Shown: positions 26,418-35,590 of the stretch, in pieces | How the letters are laid out: each line of letters opens with the position of its first letter | Position numbering within the stretch: the stretch's first letter is position 1 | Assembly (NCBI RefSeq): GCF_900112065.1 | Contig: NZ_FOKE01000002.1 | Coordinates: 725,671 to 789,670, forward strand | Source of the DNA: Cohnella sp. OV330 | GTDB lineage: Bacteria > Bacillota > Bacilli > Paenibacillales > Paenibacillaceae | DNA: 64,000 bases | Reading direction: 5' to 3' | The notes under the pieces: generated by a model | What the model was told of the DNA's origin: nothing | Databases searched by the model: none | What the model saw: only the letters and a program-made list of their open reading frames with translations | Made by a program: the position numbers and the translations under genes

Positions 26418-27295
26418 TACAAATCGACCTCCCGTCTTCTGAACAGTCCGATCTGAACGATCGTGACGACCACCAGCACGACGAAGAAGATCATCGACAG
26501 CGCCATCCCGTAGCCGGCCTTGTAGTTATCGAACGATGTCCGGTAGATATACGTCGACATCACCTCGGTCGAGAAGGCGGGGCCGCCCTTCGTCGTGACG
26601 TAGACCAGGTCGAACACTTTCAGCGCGCCGGTCAGCACGAGCAGCATATTGATCGTCACCGAGGGCGCAAGCAGCGGGAACGTAATATGCCGAAACGACT
26701 TCCATACGCCGGCGCCGTCGATCTTCGCGCTCTCGGCGAGCTCGCCGGGAATGCCTTGAAGGCCCGCGATGTAAATGATCATCGGCGAGCCGATGCCTTG
26801 CCAGACCGCGACGACGATGAGACCGTACAAAGCTTGATCGGGATTGCCGAGCGGGCTGGTCACGTCGAGGCCGAAATGGCTCAGCAGGTTCGGGAAGCCT
26901 TGGCTGTAGTTGTAGCCCCAGATGAATCCCGACAGCACGATGGAGATGACGCTCGGCAGGAAAAAGATCGTGCGGAACGCATGACGCCCGGGCAGGTACG
27001 CATCCAGCAGCAGCGCGAGCGCGAGCGACAGCGCGTTAACCAGAATCGTCAGCGCGATCGCGTATTTGAACGTGTGCCACAGCGCGCTCCACAGGTCGGA
27101 GTCCTGCAGGGCCTTCACGTAGTTATCCCATCCAATGTAGTGCAGCTTCGGCGCCACGCCGTCCCAATCGGAAAAGGAGTAGCGCACGCCCGTCGCGAGG
27201 GGGATGACGACGGCCGTCACGAACAGGAACAATGCGGGCAAAAGAAAAAGAAGATACCAGGCCTCGCCGCGCGCGAGTCGCCTTATGTTCGTCAT
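26417..27295 (-). CDS. Carbohydrate ABC permease (MalF/MsmF-like)
   Basis: 292 residues, six membrane spans, EAA loop in ELAESAKIDGAGVWKSFRHITFPLL. Pairs with the next permease to form the channel for the lipoprotein encoded upstream. AAAGGA lies nine bases before the ATG. A strong stem-loop separates it from the binding-protein gene. Confidence 0.93.
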   Translation of the reverse strand: MTNIRRLARGEAWYLLFLLPALFLFVTAVVIPLATGVRYSFSDWDGVAPKLHYIGWDNYVKALQDSDLWSALWHTFKYAIALTILVNALSLALALLLDAYLPGRHAFRTIFFLPSVISIVLSGFIWGYNYSQGFPNLLSHFGLDVTSPLGNPDQALYGLIVVAVWQGIGSPMIIYIAGLQGIPGELAESAKIDGAGVWKSFRHITFPLLAPSVTINMLLVLTGALKVFDLVYVTTKGGPAFSTEVMSTYIYRTSFDNYKAGYGMALSMIFFVVLVVVTIVQIGLFRRREVDL

Positions 27296-27326
27296 GTTGC
27301 GCCGTCCTTTCTATCGGCGGACGAAC

Positions 27327-27353
27327 GGCACGGGCAGTTGGCCCGTGCCGTGT
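27327..27353 (-). other. Intercistronic stem-loop after the binding-protein gene
   Basis: A perfect 11-base-pair stem (ACGGCACGGGC / GCCCGTGCCGT) with a five-base loop and no T-run. Hairpins in this position commonly protect the upstream binding-protein mRNA, giving more binding protein than permease. Confidence 0.75.
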
Positions 27354-27367
27354 CGTCATGCCGCAGC

Positions 27368-28735
27368 TTAGTTGTGGTTCTTCGCGATCCAATCGTCCAT
27401 TTCTTTGACGACTTGATCGACGGTGGATTTTTTAAAGAACAGCTTCTGCAGCGCCTGGGTGAACGGCGTTCCCCAGTCGATCGTCGTTTTCGCCAGATAC
27501 ATCTGGGAATTATAGAGCTCGGCGTTGTCGAAGTACGGCTTCAGATCGTTCACGGCCGGCGCGATGTTCGTATCGGTGCCCTTGACGTAGCTCAGTGTGT
27601 TGATGTTCTGAACGACCAGGTCCCCGCCTTCCTTGCTGGCGAAGAACGCCAGGAACTTCTCGGCGGCTTCCTTATGCGTCGACTTGCTGCTGACGGCCAG
27701 CGAGGCGTCCGGATTGAATTCGAGCTTGTTCAGGCTCTCGTCGTTGCTGAACGGGTACGGGAAGTAGCCCATATTGTCGTAAAGCTCCGGATTTTTCTTC
27801 TGAATGTCGACGAGCGGCCAGGTGCCCATGTACATCATGCCGACGTCGCCCTTGGCGAACAGGTCGACCGCGCCGTTGTAATCGACGCCGAGCTGATCCT
27901 TGTTGCCGAGATCGAACAATTGCTGCGCGTGCTCGATCATGACCTTGGTCGCCGGATTGTCCGAGAACTTAACCGCTCCCGTCTCGAGCTTCTCGAAGAA
28001 GTCGGGCTGCCCGAAGACCAGGGCGGAGTTGCTCGGCATATCGCGGGTGAGCCACATGCTGAGCGTCCATGGATCCTTCCAGCCGAGGGCGAACGGCGTC
28101 TTGTCGGCGTCCTTGATCTTTTTGGCGGCCGCGATCAGCGCGTCGTACGTCCGCGGGATCTCGATGCCGAGATCGCCGAATATTTTCTTGTTGTAGAAAA
28201 CGGCGATCGGGTTCGCGTTCACCGGCAAAATGTAGTTCTTGCCGTCGGTCGACTGCGAGTCCAGGACGCTCTTATCGAAGCCGGACAGGAAGTCCTTGCC
28301 GGTCAGGTCCTCGAGGTATCCGCCGTCCGCGAACAGCTTCGTCTGCGCGCCGGCGTTCAGCGTGAAGACGTCCACGACGTCGCCGCCGGCCATCTTCGTC
28401 TTGAGCAGCGTGTAATAATCGTCGTATTTGACCGGCTGCACGTCGACCTTGATGTTCGGGTTCTCGGTCTCGAACTGCTCGACGATCTTGGCGACGCCGT
28501 CGGTGAAGTCGCTCTTGAAGTGCATGAACGTGATCGTCACCGGCTTGCCGTCCGCGGCGGGCTCCGATGCGGGAGCGCTAGCGGAAGCGCTCGCCGATGC
28601 GCTCGCCGTCCCCGTAGGCGACGCTGCCGCGTCTGAAGCGCCTTCCGCGTTCTTGGCGTTGTCGCCGCTGCCGCACGCGGACAGCGAGAGCGTGAGCAGA
28701 GCCGCGCCGATACCTGTCGTTATCGCTTTTTTCAT
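27368..28735 (-). CDS. Extracellular sugar-binding lipoprotein (MsmE-like)
   Basis: 455 residues. The signal peptide ends in the lipobox LSAC (Cys21), so it is a lipid-anchored binding protein. A low-complexity Ala/Ser/Pro linker (about residues 35-58) precedes the family 1 solute-binding domain. The start at 28735 (MKKAIT) has AAGGGG nine bases upstream; an in-frame ATG-less extension to 28798 is not convincing. With the permeases and alpha-galactosidase, raffinose-family sugars or galacto-oligosaccharides are the likely ligands. Confidence 0.92.
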   Translation of the reverse strand: MKKAITTGIGAALLTLSLSACGSGDNAKNAEGASDAAASPTGTASASASASASAPASEPAADGKPVTITFMHFKSDFTDGVAKIVEQFETENPNIKVDVQPVKYDDYYTLLKTKMAGGDVVDVFTLNAGAQTKLFADGGYLEDLTGKDFLSGFDKSVLDSQSTDGKNYILPVNANPIAVFYNKKIFGDLGIEIPRTYDALIAAAKKIKDADKTPFALGWKDPWTLSMWLTRDMPSNSALVFGQPDFFEKLETGAVKFSDNPATKVMIEHAQQLFDLGNKDQLGVDYNGAVDLFAKGDVGMMYMGTWPLVDIQKKNPELYDNMGYFPYPFSNDESLNKLEFNPDASLAVSSKSTHKEAAEKFLAFFASKEGGDLVVQNINTLSYVKGTDTNIAPAVNDLKPYFDNAELYNSQMYLAKTTIDWGTPFTQALQKLFFKKSTVDQVVKEMDDWIAKNHN

Positions 28736-28901
28736 GTTCTGTAACCCCTTATCGTCATTTTCGAACGCGGCCGGGCAGCGGCCTGTTCCTGCTCTCATGT
28801 TACCGACCGGCAGCGGGCCCCGGAATCCAATAATTTGGCGGACTCGTGTTCACTTTTTTGCCCGCCGCAGCGTTAATCGAACGTATGCAAAGAGGCATGC
28901 A

Positions 28902-30488
28902 TCAAGCATGCCCAAGCGATTCGCGGTATTCGGATGGCGTTTGCGAGGTGTGCTTTTTGAATACTTGGCTGAAGTAGCGCTGGTTTTCGTAGCCGACCAG
29001 CTCGGCGATCTCGTTGATCTTCCGCTCCGGCGAGGCCAGCAGCTCGCATGCCTTCTCCATCCGTTTGCGGGTCACGTATTCGATGAAGTTCTCCTGCGTC
29101 ACCGTCTTGAACAGCTTGCTCAGGTAGCTCGGATCGATATGGTAACGGGTCGCGACGTCGATCAGGCCGACATCCTCGAAGTAATGCTCGTCGAGGTACC
29201 GGACGATATCCTGAACCGTGCGTACGGATTCGGGCGCGTCCCGGCGGCTCTCGGCATACGCCTCCGCGGCAAGCGTCACGCCGTTCAAGTACGACTGCAG
29301 CCCTCCCGCTTCCATGACGCCGCCGATCGCCGTCGCTTCGAACAGCGGCGCATGCTTCGCGGGCATTCCCGGCATCGACGCCTTGGCGAGCTCCGCCAGC
29401 CTGGCCAGCTCCCGCTGGACGTCCCCGATCGTCGTCGACGGTCGGCTCGCGATCTTCCGGGCAAACTCGTCCAGCGTCAGGCCCGCGTCGCGGGCATTCC
29501 CGGCGCCGAAAGCATGGGACAGCCGCCGCAAATCGAACGACGACAGCAGCTCGGCCGGCGCGGCGGGCGCCTTGTCCGCGGGACTTATCGTGAGCCCCGT
29601 ATAGGCGAACTCGCAGCGGCTTAATGCGGACAAGGCGGCCTGGAACGCATCGGGGAGTTCCTCCAAGCCCGCGAATGCGGAACTGAGGCCGACGGCGACG
29701 TCGCCGCCCAGCGTTTGGGCGACCGCTTGCTGAAACGCGCCAAGAGCCTCCCCCGCGCGCAGGTCCGGGTACGACGAGCACGGCAGTATCAGGCACAGGC
29801 GGGACCGGTCGTCCGTCTTGAACAGCAGCGTCCCTTCGTCCCGCAGCACCTCGCGCATCACATTTTCCAACCCGAACATGTATAAATCCGCGTTGCCCCG
29901 AAATTGGGAAGCCGAGATGCCTTGAAATTGCCGAATCCGGCATACGGCCACGCGATAGCCGGCGCTCTCGGCGGGCAGCCCCAGCTCGCGGGCTTGCCTG
30001 CGGATATCCGCGGCGTTCGCGATGCGACGCTCCGCCACGTGCTGAAGGAAGACCTCCGTCCTGAGCTTCGCCATGTCGAGCGACGACTTCCTCTCCAACT
30101 GGCGGTCCGAGAACTCGTTCACCGCCCGGATCGCCTTGTTCATGGCCTCCCGCAGCTCGCTCAAGGCGACCGGCTTGAGCACGTATTCGCAGGCCTGATA
30201 TTTGAGCGCCGCCTTCAGGTAGTCGAATTGCGAGTAGCCGCTGATGACGATCGCCTTGATCTCCTCGTAATCGCGGTGCAGACGCTCCAGGAACAGCTGT
30301 CCGTTCATGATCGGCATGAACATGTCCGTGACGACGATATGCGGCTTGTTCATCCGGATCAGGTCAAGCGCCTCTTCCCCATTCTTCGCCTCCGCGACGA
30401 CCTCGACCGGCAGCTCCAGCTGCTCGATCAGCTTGACGATCGCTTTGCGCCCCGGCGCCTCGTCGTCGACCACCATCACCCTTAGCAT
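28902..30488 (-). CDS. YesN-type response regulator (receiver plus AraC HTH)
   Basis: 528 residues. Receiver domain with phospho-acceptor Asp55 (VTDMFMP) and Lys in YVLKPVALSE, a long helical middle region, and a C-terminal AraC-type double HTH (about 425-525, ending YFSQVFKKHTSQTPSEY). It is 10 bases behind the YesM-type kinase gene. It probably activates the alpha-galactoside operon that begins 167 bases downstream. Confidence 0.92.
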   Translation of the reverse strand: MLRVMVVDDEAPGRKAIVKLIEQLELPVEVVAEAKNGEEALDLIRMNKPHIVVTDMFMPIMNGQLFLERLHRDYEEIKAIVISGYSQFDYLKAALKYQACEYVLKPVALSELREAMNKAIRAVNEFSDRQLERKSSLDMAKLRTEVFLQHVAERRIANAADIRRQARELGLPAESAGYRVAVCRIRQFQGISASQFRGNADLYMFGLENVMREVLRDEGTLLFKTDDRSRLCLILPCSSYPDLRAGEALGAFQQAVAQTLGGDVAVGLSSAFAGLEELPDAFQAALSALSRCEFAYTGLTISPADKAPAAPAELLSSFDLRRLSHAFGAGNARDAGLTLDEFARKIASRPSTTIGDVQRELARLAELAKASMPGMPAKHAPLFEATAIGGVMEAGGLQSYLNGVTLAAEAYAESRRDAPESVRTVQDIVRYLDEHYFEDVGLIDVATRYHIDPSYLSKLFKTVTQENFIEYVTRKRMEKACELLASPERKINEIAELVGYENQRYFSQVFKKHTSQTPSEYRESLGHA

Positions 30489-30498
30489 CGTCTTCGCC

Positions 30499-32277
30499 TC
30501 ACCTCTTGTATGGAATTCGGATTCGGATGACGGTCCCGAGGCCCGGCGCGCTGTCGATCTCGAGCCCGTACGCCTCCCCGTAGACGAGACGAAGACGTTC
30601 GTGCACGTTTTTGAGTCCGATCGACACCCCGGAGAACACCTCCAGCGACCGCCGCTCCAGTCCTTGCCGGATCGCGGCCAGCCTGTCCGCCGGTATGCCC
30701 GGTCCGTCGTCGCTCAGTTCGACCACCGCCGTTTCGCCCTCCTCGTAGGCGCTCGCGCGAATGAGAAGCGTTCGGCCTTCGTTCTTTTCCAGCGCATGCA
30801 CGACTACGTTCTCCACGATCGGCTGCAGCACGAACCGGATGATCGGCACGTTCATGAAGCCGGCGTCCACGTCGATCTCCGTCGCCAGCGATTCCTCGAA
30901 TCTCAGCTTCTGTATGTAGAGATAATTGTTCACGTGCACCAGCTCTTGTCCGATCGTCGATTCCGTATTGCCTTCGTAGAAGCTGTAGCGGAACAGATCG
31001 GCGAGCGCGCGGCACATCTCGTGAATCTCGTATTCCCCGATCAGGACGGCTTTGCCTCCGATCGTCTGAAGCGTATTGTACAGGAAATGCGGGTTGATCT
31101 GCATTTGGAGCGCCAGCAGCTGCGCTTCCTTGTTCCGGAGCTGCGTCTGGTACTCCAGCTCGACCAGCTCGCGAAGCTTGTCCGTCATGAAGTTGAAGTT
31201 GCGCATCAGCTCGGAGAGATCGTCCCGATAGCTCCTGGGGCGCAGCGTAACCTGGAAGTTGCCCCCGCGCACGGATTTCATGGCGCTGCCCAGCAATTGA
31301 ATGGGCTTCGTAATCGACCTCTGAACCATGTACGAGCAAACGACGATGACGAGCATGACGAACAGGATCGCGCCCACGATCAATTGAAGCGTATTCCGCC
31401 GGTTCTCTTGCAGCTCGGAGGCCGGGTAGAGGATCGTCATGCCGATATTCGCGTTATCGAGCGTCGAGGTGCTCACCAGAAGGTTGGGCGGCGTCGCGAA
31501 TTTCATGGAGCGAACCTGCTCCGCGGGCGGCGATTCGGGTCTTCGGTACTCGGCTTCCGAATAAGGGTAAGCGTCGCTCGTCCGATAGAACGTTTCCCCG
31601 TTCGCGTTCTGCAGCGCGATAATGTTCGGCGTCCGGTTCACCGCCTCTATCTCCTTGGCCAGGTCCTTCTGCCGCAGGAAGAACACGAGCGTGCCGAACT
31701 TCTTGCGGTAGAACGGATCGTAGATGCCGATCGCGTAAGCGAACAGCTCTTCCTGGATCGCGGGATCCCGGTAAGCGAACATCAGCGTATGCTGAAACGG
31801 AAGATCGAGCAGCTCCGGGTAATGGGGCTCGCCCGCCCCCAGGCGGATGGCATCGTAGCTGGTCGCGCGGGACCAGGAGTCCTTCAGCTTGTCGTCCGCG
31901 CCGTATACCATGATCTTGATGATGTCTTTGTTTTTGTTGATGACGAGCGAGTAATAATTCGCGAGCGTCTCGCGCAGGTACAGAATCTCGCCGTCGTTGT
32001 AATCCGCGCCGTGGGCCATCAGATTCAGGACGCGGCTGAAGCTGTTCCCGTAGAGCTGCAGGGCCGAAGCCGTGAAGTTGTGAAAATATTCGTCGAGCGA
32101 GCCGTACATATAATCGGCGTTCTGCTCGGCGCTTCTGACCAGCGTCCGCTCCAGCGATCTCGTGCTCGACCGGTAGAATAAGAAAGACAGGATCAGCATC
32201 GGAATCAGAGAGATCACGGCGCTGCTCCATACGATTTTGGTCCGAATGCTCCGATTAACGAACAGCCATCTCAGCAT
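30499..32277 (-). CDS. YesM-type membrane sensor histidine kinase
   Basis: 592 residues. Two membrane spans (about 14-34 and 290-312) bound an extracellular dCache-like sensor, followed by HAMP, a His_kinase domain with INPHFLYNTLQT (phospho-histidine) and an HATPase domain (VVELSDDGPGIP, GVSIGLKNVHERL). AGGAG lies about 10 bases before the ATG. Likely senses extracellular sugar, possibly through the liganded binding protein. Divergent from map. Confidence 0.93.
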   Translation of the reverse strand: MLRWLFVNRSIRTKIVWSSAVISLIPMLILSFLFYRSSTRSLERTLVRSAEQNADYMYGSLDEYFHNFTASALQLYGNSFSRVLNLMAHGADYNDGEILYLRETLANYYSLVINKNKDIIKIMVYGADDKLKDSWSRATSYDAIRLGAGEPHYPELLDLPFQHTLMFAYRDPAIQEELFAYAIGIYDPFYRKKFGTLVFFLRQKDLAKEIEAVNRTPNIIALQNANGETFYRTSDAYPYSEAEYRRPESPPAEQVRSMKFATPPNLLVSTSTLDNANIGMTILYPASELQENRRNTLQLIVGAILFVMLVIVVCSYMVQRSITKPIQLLGSAMKSVRGGNFQVTLRPRSYRDDLSELMRNFNFMTDKLRELVELEYQTQLRNKEAQLLALQMQINPHFLYNTLQTIGGKAVLIGEYEIHEMCRALADLFRYSFYEGNTESTIGQELVHVNNYLYIQKLRFEESLATEIDVDAGFMNVPIIRFVLQPIVENVVVHALEKNEGRTLLIRASAYEEGETAVVELSDDGPGIPADRLAAIRQGLERRSLEVFSGVSIGLKNVHERLRLVYGEAYGLEIDSAPGLGTVIRIRIPYKR

Positions 32278-32573
32278 GAATATCCCGCTCCTGTCATCCG
32301 CTCGTCAGCTGCCGTGCTTGGCCTGTCCGTCTTAGAGCCGTCGAAGGCTTTCGGCATACCGGACGTGCGCGAAATTGGCGCCACGCCGCGCGTGCAATAC
32401 TTTAGCATGCCGGCGCGCCCCGCGCAATTCAATCGTTGGTGCGAAAGATGTTCGATTTTTTGTCCTTCGCACGACGGCGTCTGCTCGCGCATACTGTGCC
32501 TATACCGGGCGAATTGACGCCCCTCGGTTAAAAGGTGTATCGTGACCGTAGAGAAGAGAGGAGCCTGCAAGCC

Positions 32574-33326
32574 ATGGTGACGCTTAAGTCTCCGCAGGAG
32601 ATCGAGCAGATTAGAGCGGCGGGAGCCGTCGTAGCCGCTTGTCACAAAGAGATCCGCAAGATGATCCGTCCGGGCGTGACGACGTGGCAGATCGAAGAGC
32701 TCGTCGAGGACGTCATGGCGAGTTATGGCGCCAGGCCGTTCACGAAGACGTACAAGGACTATAAATTCGCGACCTGCGCTTCCGTTAACGACGTCATCGC
32801 GCACGGTTTTCCCAATCATACGCCGCTTAAAAACGGGGATCTCGTCACGATCGACACGGTCGCGGAGCTGAACGGCTGGCTCGGCGATTCCGCTTGGACG
32901 TATGCCGTGGGCGAGCTGTCGCCGACGGCGGAGAAGCTGATGCGCGTGACGGAGGAGTGTCTGGATATCGGCATCCAGCACGCAGTCATCGGCAATCGGA
33001 TCGGCGACGCGATGTATCCGCTCCACAAGCATGCGGCGGCGAACGGCTTCTCTTGCGTTCGCGAGCTTGCCGCGCACGGGATCGGCCGGGAGCTGCACGA
33101 GGAGCCCAGCTTCATTCATGTCGGCATCCCCGGCAAAGGCTTCCGATTCAAGGAAGGCATGGTCCTCACGATCGAGCCGATGATCAACGAAGGAACCTGG
33201 CGAATGAAGATCGACGAGGACGGCTGGACCGCGCGCACGATGGACGGCAAGCTGTCCGCGCAGTTCGAGCACACGATCGCGATCACGAAGGACGGTCCGG
33301 TCATCCTGACGTCGCAGGACGATTAA
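32574..33326 (+). CDS. map: Type I methionine aminopeptidase
   Basis: 250 residues. Removes the initiator methionine from new proteins. All five metal ligands are visible: Asp94 (VTIDTVAEL), Asp105 (GWLGDSAWTY), His168 (AAHGIGRELH), Glu201 (LTIEPMINEG) and Glu232 (AQFEHTIAI). It resembles the second, non-ribosomal-operon enzyme of Bacilli (MapB/YflG-like). An ATG at 32574 is chosen because GAGGAG is ten bases upstream. Monocistronic, followed by a terminator. Confidence 0.95.
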   Translation: MVTLKSPQEIEQIRAAGAVVAACHKEIRKMIRPGVTTWQIEELVEDVMASYGARPFTKTYKDYKFATCASVNDVIAHGFPNHTPLKNGDLVTIDTVAELNGWLGDSAWTYAVGELSPTAEKLMRVTEECLDIGIQHAVIGNRIGDAMYPLHKHAAANGFSCVRELAAHGIGRELHEEPSFIHVGIPGKGFRFKEGMVLTIEPMINEGTWRMKIDEDGWTARTMDGKLSAQFEHTIAITKDGPVILTSQDD

Positions 33327-33338
33327 TATCGTCAAATG

Positions 33339-33384
33339 GAAAAAGCCTTCGGTAGCACCGCGCGCGGCGTTGCCGAAGGCTTCA
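33339..33384. terminator. Bidirectional terminator after map
   Basis: An AAAGCCTTCGG arm pairs with CCGAAGGCTTC around a GC-rich loop. It sits between converging genes map and the VOC gene. Confidence 0.85.
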
Positions 33385-33399
33385 TTAATAGGAAGCGGA

Positions 33400-34260
33400 T
33401 CAATCGCGGACGGTCAGCAGCACGCGGTTGGACGACGGATCGGCGGCAAGATAGCCGGCCCCGTGCGGTTCCGTCGGAATGCCTTGCTCGCGCAGCTCGG
33501 CTAAGATCCGTTCGAGCTCCGCGGCGTCAGGCAGCCGGACCGTGAAGTGAATAAGCCCGGGCGAATTCGCCGGTGGCGGAGGCGCGCCTACGCCGGCCCA
33601 CGTATTCAAGCCGACATGGTGATGGTATCCTCCCGCGGACACGAACAACGCCTGCCCGCCGTAATTGGCGACGACATCGAAGCCGAGCGTATCCACGTAG
33701 AACCGCCGGGCCTCCTGCAGGTCCCGGACATGCAGATGCACGTGCCCCATGACGGTGCCAGCGGGCAGTCCCGTCCAAGGCTTGTCGCCAGCCAAGGCGA
33801 GGAGTCCGTCGATGTCGACCGGGTCCGTCGCCATGACGACCTCTCCCTGCGGGGTATAGGACCACGTGTCCCGCGGACGGTCGGCGTACACCTCGATGCC
33901 GTTATCGTCGGGATCGCTGAGATAGATTGCCTCGCTGACGAGATGATCTCCCTGTCCGATGGGGACGCGGCGAAGCAAAAAGTTGCGGACCACAAGCCCG
34001 AGCGCCTCGCGCGTCGGCACGAGAATCGCGAAGTGGTAAAGGCCCGTGCGCCTGCGCGGCGCCGGAACCGCGCCCTCGGACAGCTGCTCGAGCTGCAGCA
34101 AGGCGGCAGGTCCACCTTCGCCCATGCGAGCCGTCGCGCCCTCGCGGGAGATGAGCTTCAGGCCGATGATTTCCTCATAAAAACGGATGGAACGATCAAG
34201 CTCAGAAACCTTCAAATAAACGGTGCCGAGATCGGTATCGGGATGGATGGAACGCGTCAT
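33400..34260 (-). CDS. VOC-family dioxygenase-like protein (CatE-like)
   Basis: 286 residues with two glyoxalase/VOC modules (about 8-125 and 160-285), matching Bacillus CatE-type catechol-2,3-dioxygenases. Candidate metal ligands are the histidine in GHVHLHVRDL, the histidine in PGLIHFTVRL and a late acidic residue. Ring cleavage of catechols or hydroquinones is likely but not proven. A start at 34260 is chosen because GAGAGGA lies eight bases upstream; ATGs farther out overlap the -10. A palindromic operator sits in its promoter spacer. Confidence 0.82.
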   Translation of the reverse strand: MTRSIHPDTDLGTVYLKVSELDRSIRFYEEIIGLKLISREGATARMGEGGPAALLQLEQLSEGAVPAPRRRTGLYHFAILVPTREALGLVVRNFLLRRVPIGQGDHLVSEAIYLSDPDDNGIEVYADRPRDTWSYTPQGEVVMATDPVDIDGLLALAGDKPWTGLPAGTVMGHVHLHVRDLQEARRFYVDTLGFDVVANYGGQALFVSAGGYHHHVGLNTWAGVGAPPPPANSPGLIHFTVRLPDAAELERILAELREQGIPTEPHGAGYLAADPSSNRVLLTVRD

Positions 34261-34279
34261 AAGGACCGTCCTCTCTATC

Positions 34280-34308
34280 ATTATATAAAGTAAATTACTT
34301 TTTGTAAG
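34280..34308 (-). promoter_or_regulatory. VOC-gene promoter with a palindromic operator in the spacer
   Basis: Leftward TATAAT (34285-34280) and CTTACA (34308-34303) are 17 bases apart. The spacer is filled by AAAGTAAATTACTTT at 34287-34301, a 7-1-7 perfect palindrome. In B. subtilis catDE is repressed by MarR/DUF24-type YodB and CatR; a regulator of that class is plausible. No such gene is in the window. Confidence 0.75.
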
Positions 34309-34336
34309 CTAACTTTATCCGATCCCTTACCGTCTG

Positions 34337-34912
34337 TCAAGCGCCGAGCAGATCCGTCGCGAGCGATGCAGCCAGCGTGAGGACCATCGCGGCGCCTGCC
34401 GCGACCGATCGCGCGCCCGGCCGGTTCACCGACGATCGGGGCAGCGATCGGATATAGAAAATCGCGCCTACGACGAGGATCAGCGCCTCAACGCCAGCGC
34501 AGACAGCCGGGTAATGCCACATGCCTAAGCCGAGCAGCGGCAGTCCGCCTGCGTTCGCCGGCAGAATCGGCAGGTCCGGCCTGTGAACGATCAGGTCGAG
34601 GAGCCAGTGGCTGAAAACGACCGCTCCGATCGTCCAGCCGCCGTTTTTCCCCCATCGGCGACCGGCCAGCCAGCCTGCGATCGCCGCGACGAGCAGCGCG
34701 CCGGCAAGCGAGTGCGTATAATCCGCGTGGATGAGCGCTCCGCCGTAGCTTTCTTTTCCCGGTATCTCTTCGATCTTCTCCGCGCCGGCCAACAGCAAGG
34801 GCACGAATAGGATATCCAACAATTGCGTCGCCAACATCAGCGCCCAGAGCGGCACGCGCGACGACGTGCGCCCCTTGACCGCCGCCGCCAATCCGAAGTG
34901 TCCAGCGAACAT
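34337..34912 (-). CDS. YdjM/DUF457-like integral membrane protein (predicted metal-dependent hydrolase)
   Basis: 191 residues, about five membrane spans. Conserved-looking histidines and acidic residues occur as AGHFGLA near the N-terminus, ALIHADYTHSL, and FSHWLLDLIVHRPDLP, a pattern of the membrane-bound YdjM-like family annotated as metal-dependent hydrolases. The substrate is unknown. AGGAGGGG lies just before the ATG. Third gene of the MBL-TetR-membrane protein operon. Confidence 0.75.
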   Translation of the reverse strand: MFAGHFGLAAAVKGRTSSRVPLWALMLATQLLDILFVPLLLAGAEKIEEIPGKESYGGALIHADYTHSLAGALLVAAIAGWLAGRRWGKNGGWTIGAVVFSHWLLDLIVHRPDLPILPANAGGLPLLGLGMWHYPAVCAGVEALILVVGAIFYIRSLPRSSVNRPGARSVAAGAAMVLTLAASLATDLLGA

Positions 34913-35007
34913 GCTAACCCCTCCTCTTTCCCGCGCGATGCCGCGCCTGATGATCCAGCCAGCCGCACAAACCGGCGAACAGCGCCACGAATATTAGAAA
35001 GCTCATG
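34837..35007 (-). CDS. Possible small membrane protein overlapping operon genes
   Basis: A 56-codon frame beginning MSFLIFVALFAGLCGWL, a single hydrophobic helix, then a basic tail. AGGGAGG lies nine bases upstream and the start overlaps the tetR stop as ATGA, a typical translational-coupling layout. Against it, the frame runs about 75 bases into the next gene and the basic tail looks like an alternate-frame reading. Treat as a candidate only. Confidence 0.3.
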   Translation of the reverse strand, partial: HELSNIRGAVRRFVRLAGSSGAASRGKEEGLACSLDTSDWRRRSRGARRRACRSGR

Positions 35008-35590
35008 CTCGCTCGCCTCCCTGCGCTCTCAACGTTTTGACGCCGGCAATAAAAGTATCCACCAGCAGACGAAACGTGACGTCCAGATCCAGCGGCATGC
35101 CGAAGCCTCCCTGGCGCTCGATCGAGACGAAGCCGTGCAGAACGCTGCGAATGCCGCGCACGGCGTGGATGGCCGCGTCTCCGCGCAGGCCGTAGGTCTC
35201 GATGACGCGGACGACGAGGGAAACGACCCGGCCGCCGGCTTCCGCGAGAACGGCGTCGTCGGGATCGGGCGCGCGCTGCACCGCTTCGTACAATCCCGGG
35301 TGCAGCCGCGCAAATGCGAGATACGCGCGGCTGAAGGCGCGCAGCGCCTCGTCGCCCTCGGCTTCGTCCAGCACGGCTTCGAAGCTTTCCGCCATTTTGC
35401 CGAGGCCGGACAACGCCAGCTCCCTCCGCAAATCGGGTAGGCCGTTCACGTGATTGTAAAGGGAAGGCGAACGAATCTTCAGCTTTTGCGCGAGGGATGC
35501 TAACGTCACGGACTCCAGGCCGTGCTCGTCGGCCATCTCCGTGGCAGCCTGCAGCAGCGTCGCCCGATCAAGGCCGATTCGCGGTGACAT
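35003..35590 (-). CDS. TetR-family repressor
   Basis: 195 residues. N-terminal TetR HTH (about 8-55, LASLAQKLKIRSPSLYNHVNG) and a C-terminal WHG-type ligand domain (about 85-190). Overlaps the end of the MBL gene by 23 bases, so co-transcribed. Two palindromic operators in the promoter of this operon are the natural targets, which would make it autoregulatory. The inducer is unknown. Confidence 0.9.
   Translation of the reverse strand: MSPRIGLDRATLLQAATEMADEHGLESVTLASLAQKLKIRSPSLYNHVNGLPDLRRELALSGLGKMAESFEAVLDEAEGDEALRAFSRAYLAFARLHPGLYEAVQRAPDPDDAVLAEAGGRVVSLVVRVIETYGLRGDAAIHAVRGIRSVLHGFVSIERQGGFGMPLDLDVTFRLLVDTFIAGVKTLRAQGGERA

Noticed and set aside
26687..28636. Long plus-strand open frame of 649 codons
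   Set aside because: Antisense to the MalF-like permease and binding-protein genes, with composition typical of a shadow frame.
30307..32181. Long plus-strand open frame of 624 codons
   Set aside because: Antisense to the YesM/YesN pair; no ribosome site or domain.
32278..32573. Extra gene between the YesM kinase and map
   Set aside because: Short open frames exist but none has a ribosome site or recognisable product; treated as a divergent promoter region.
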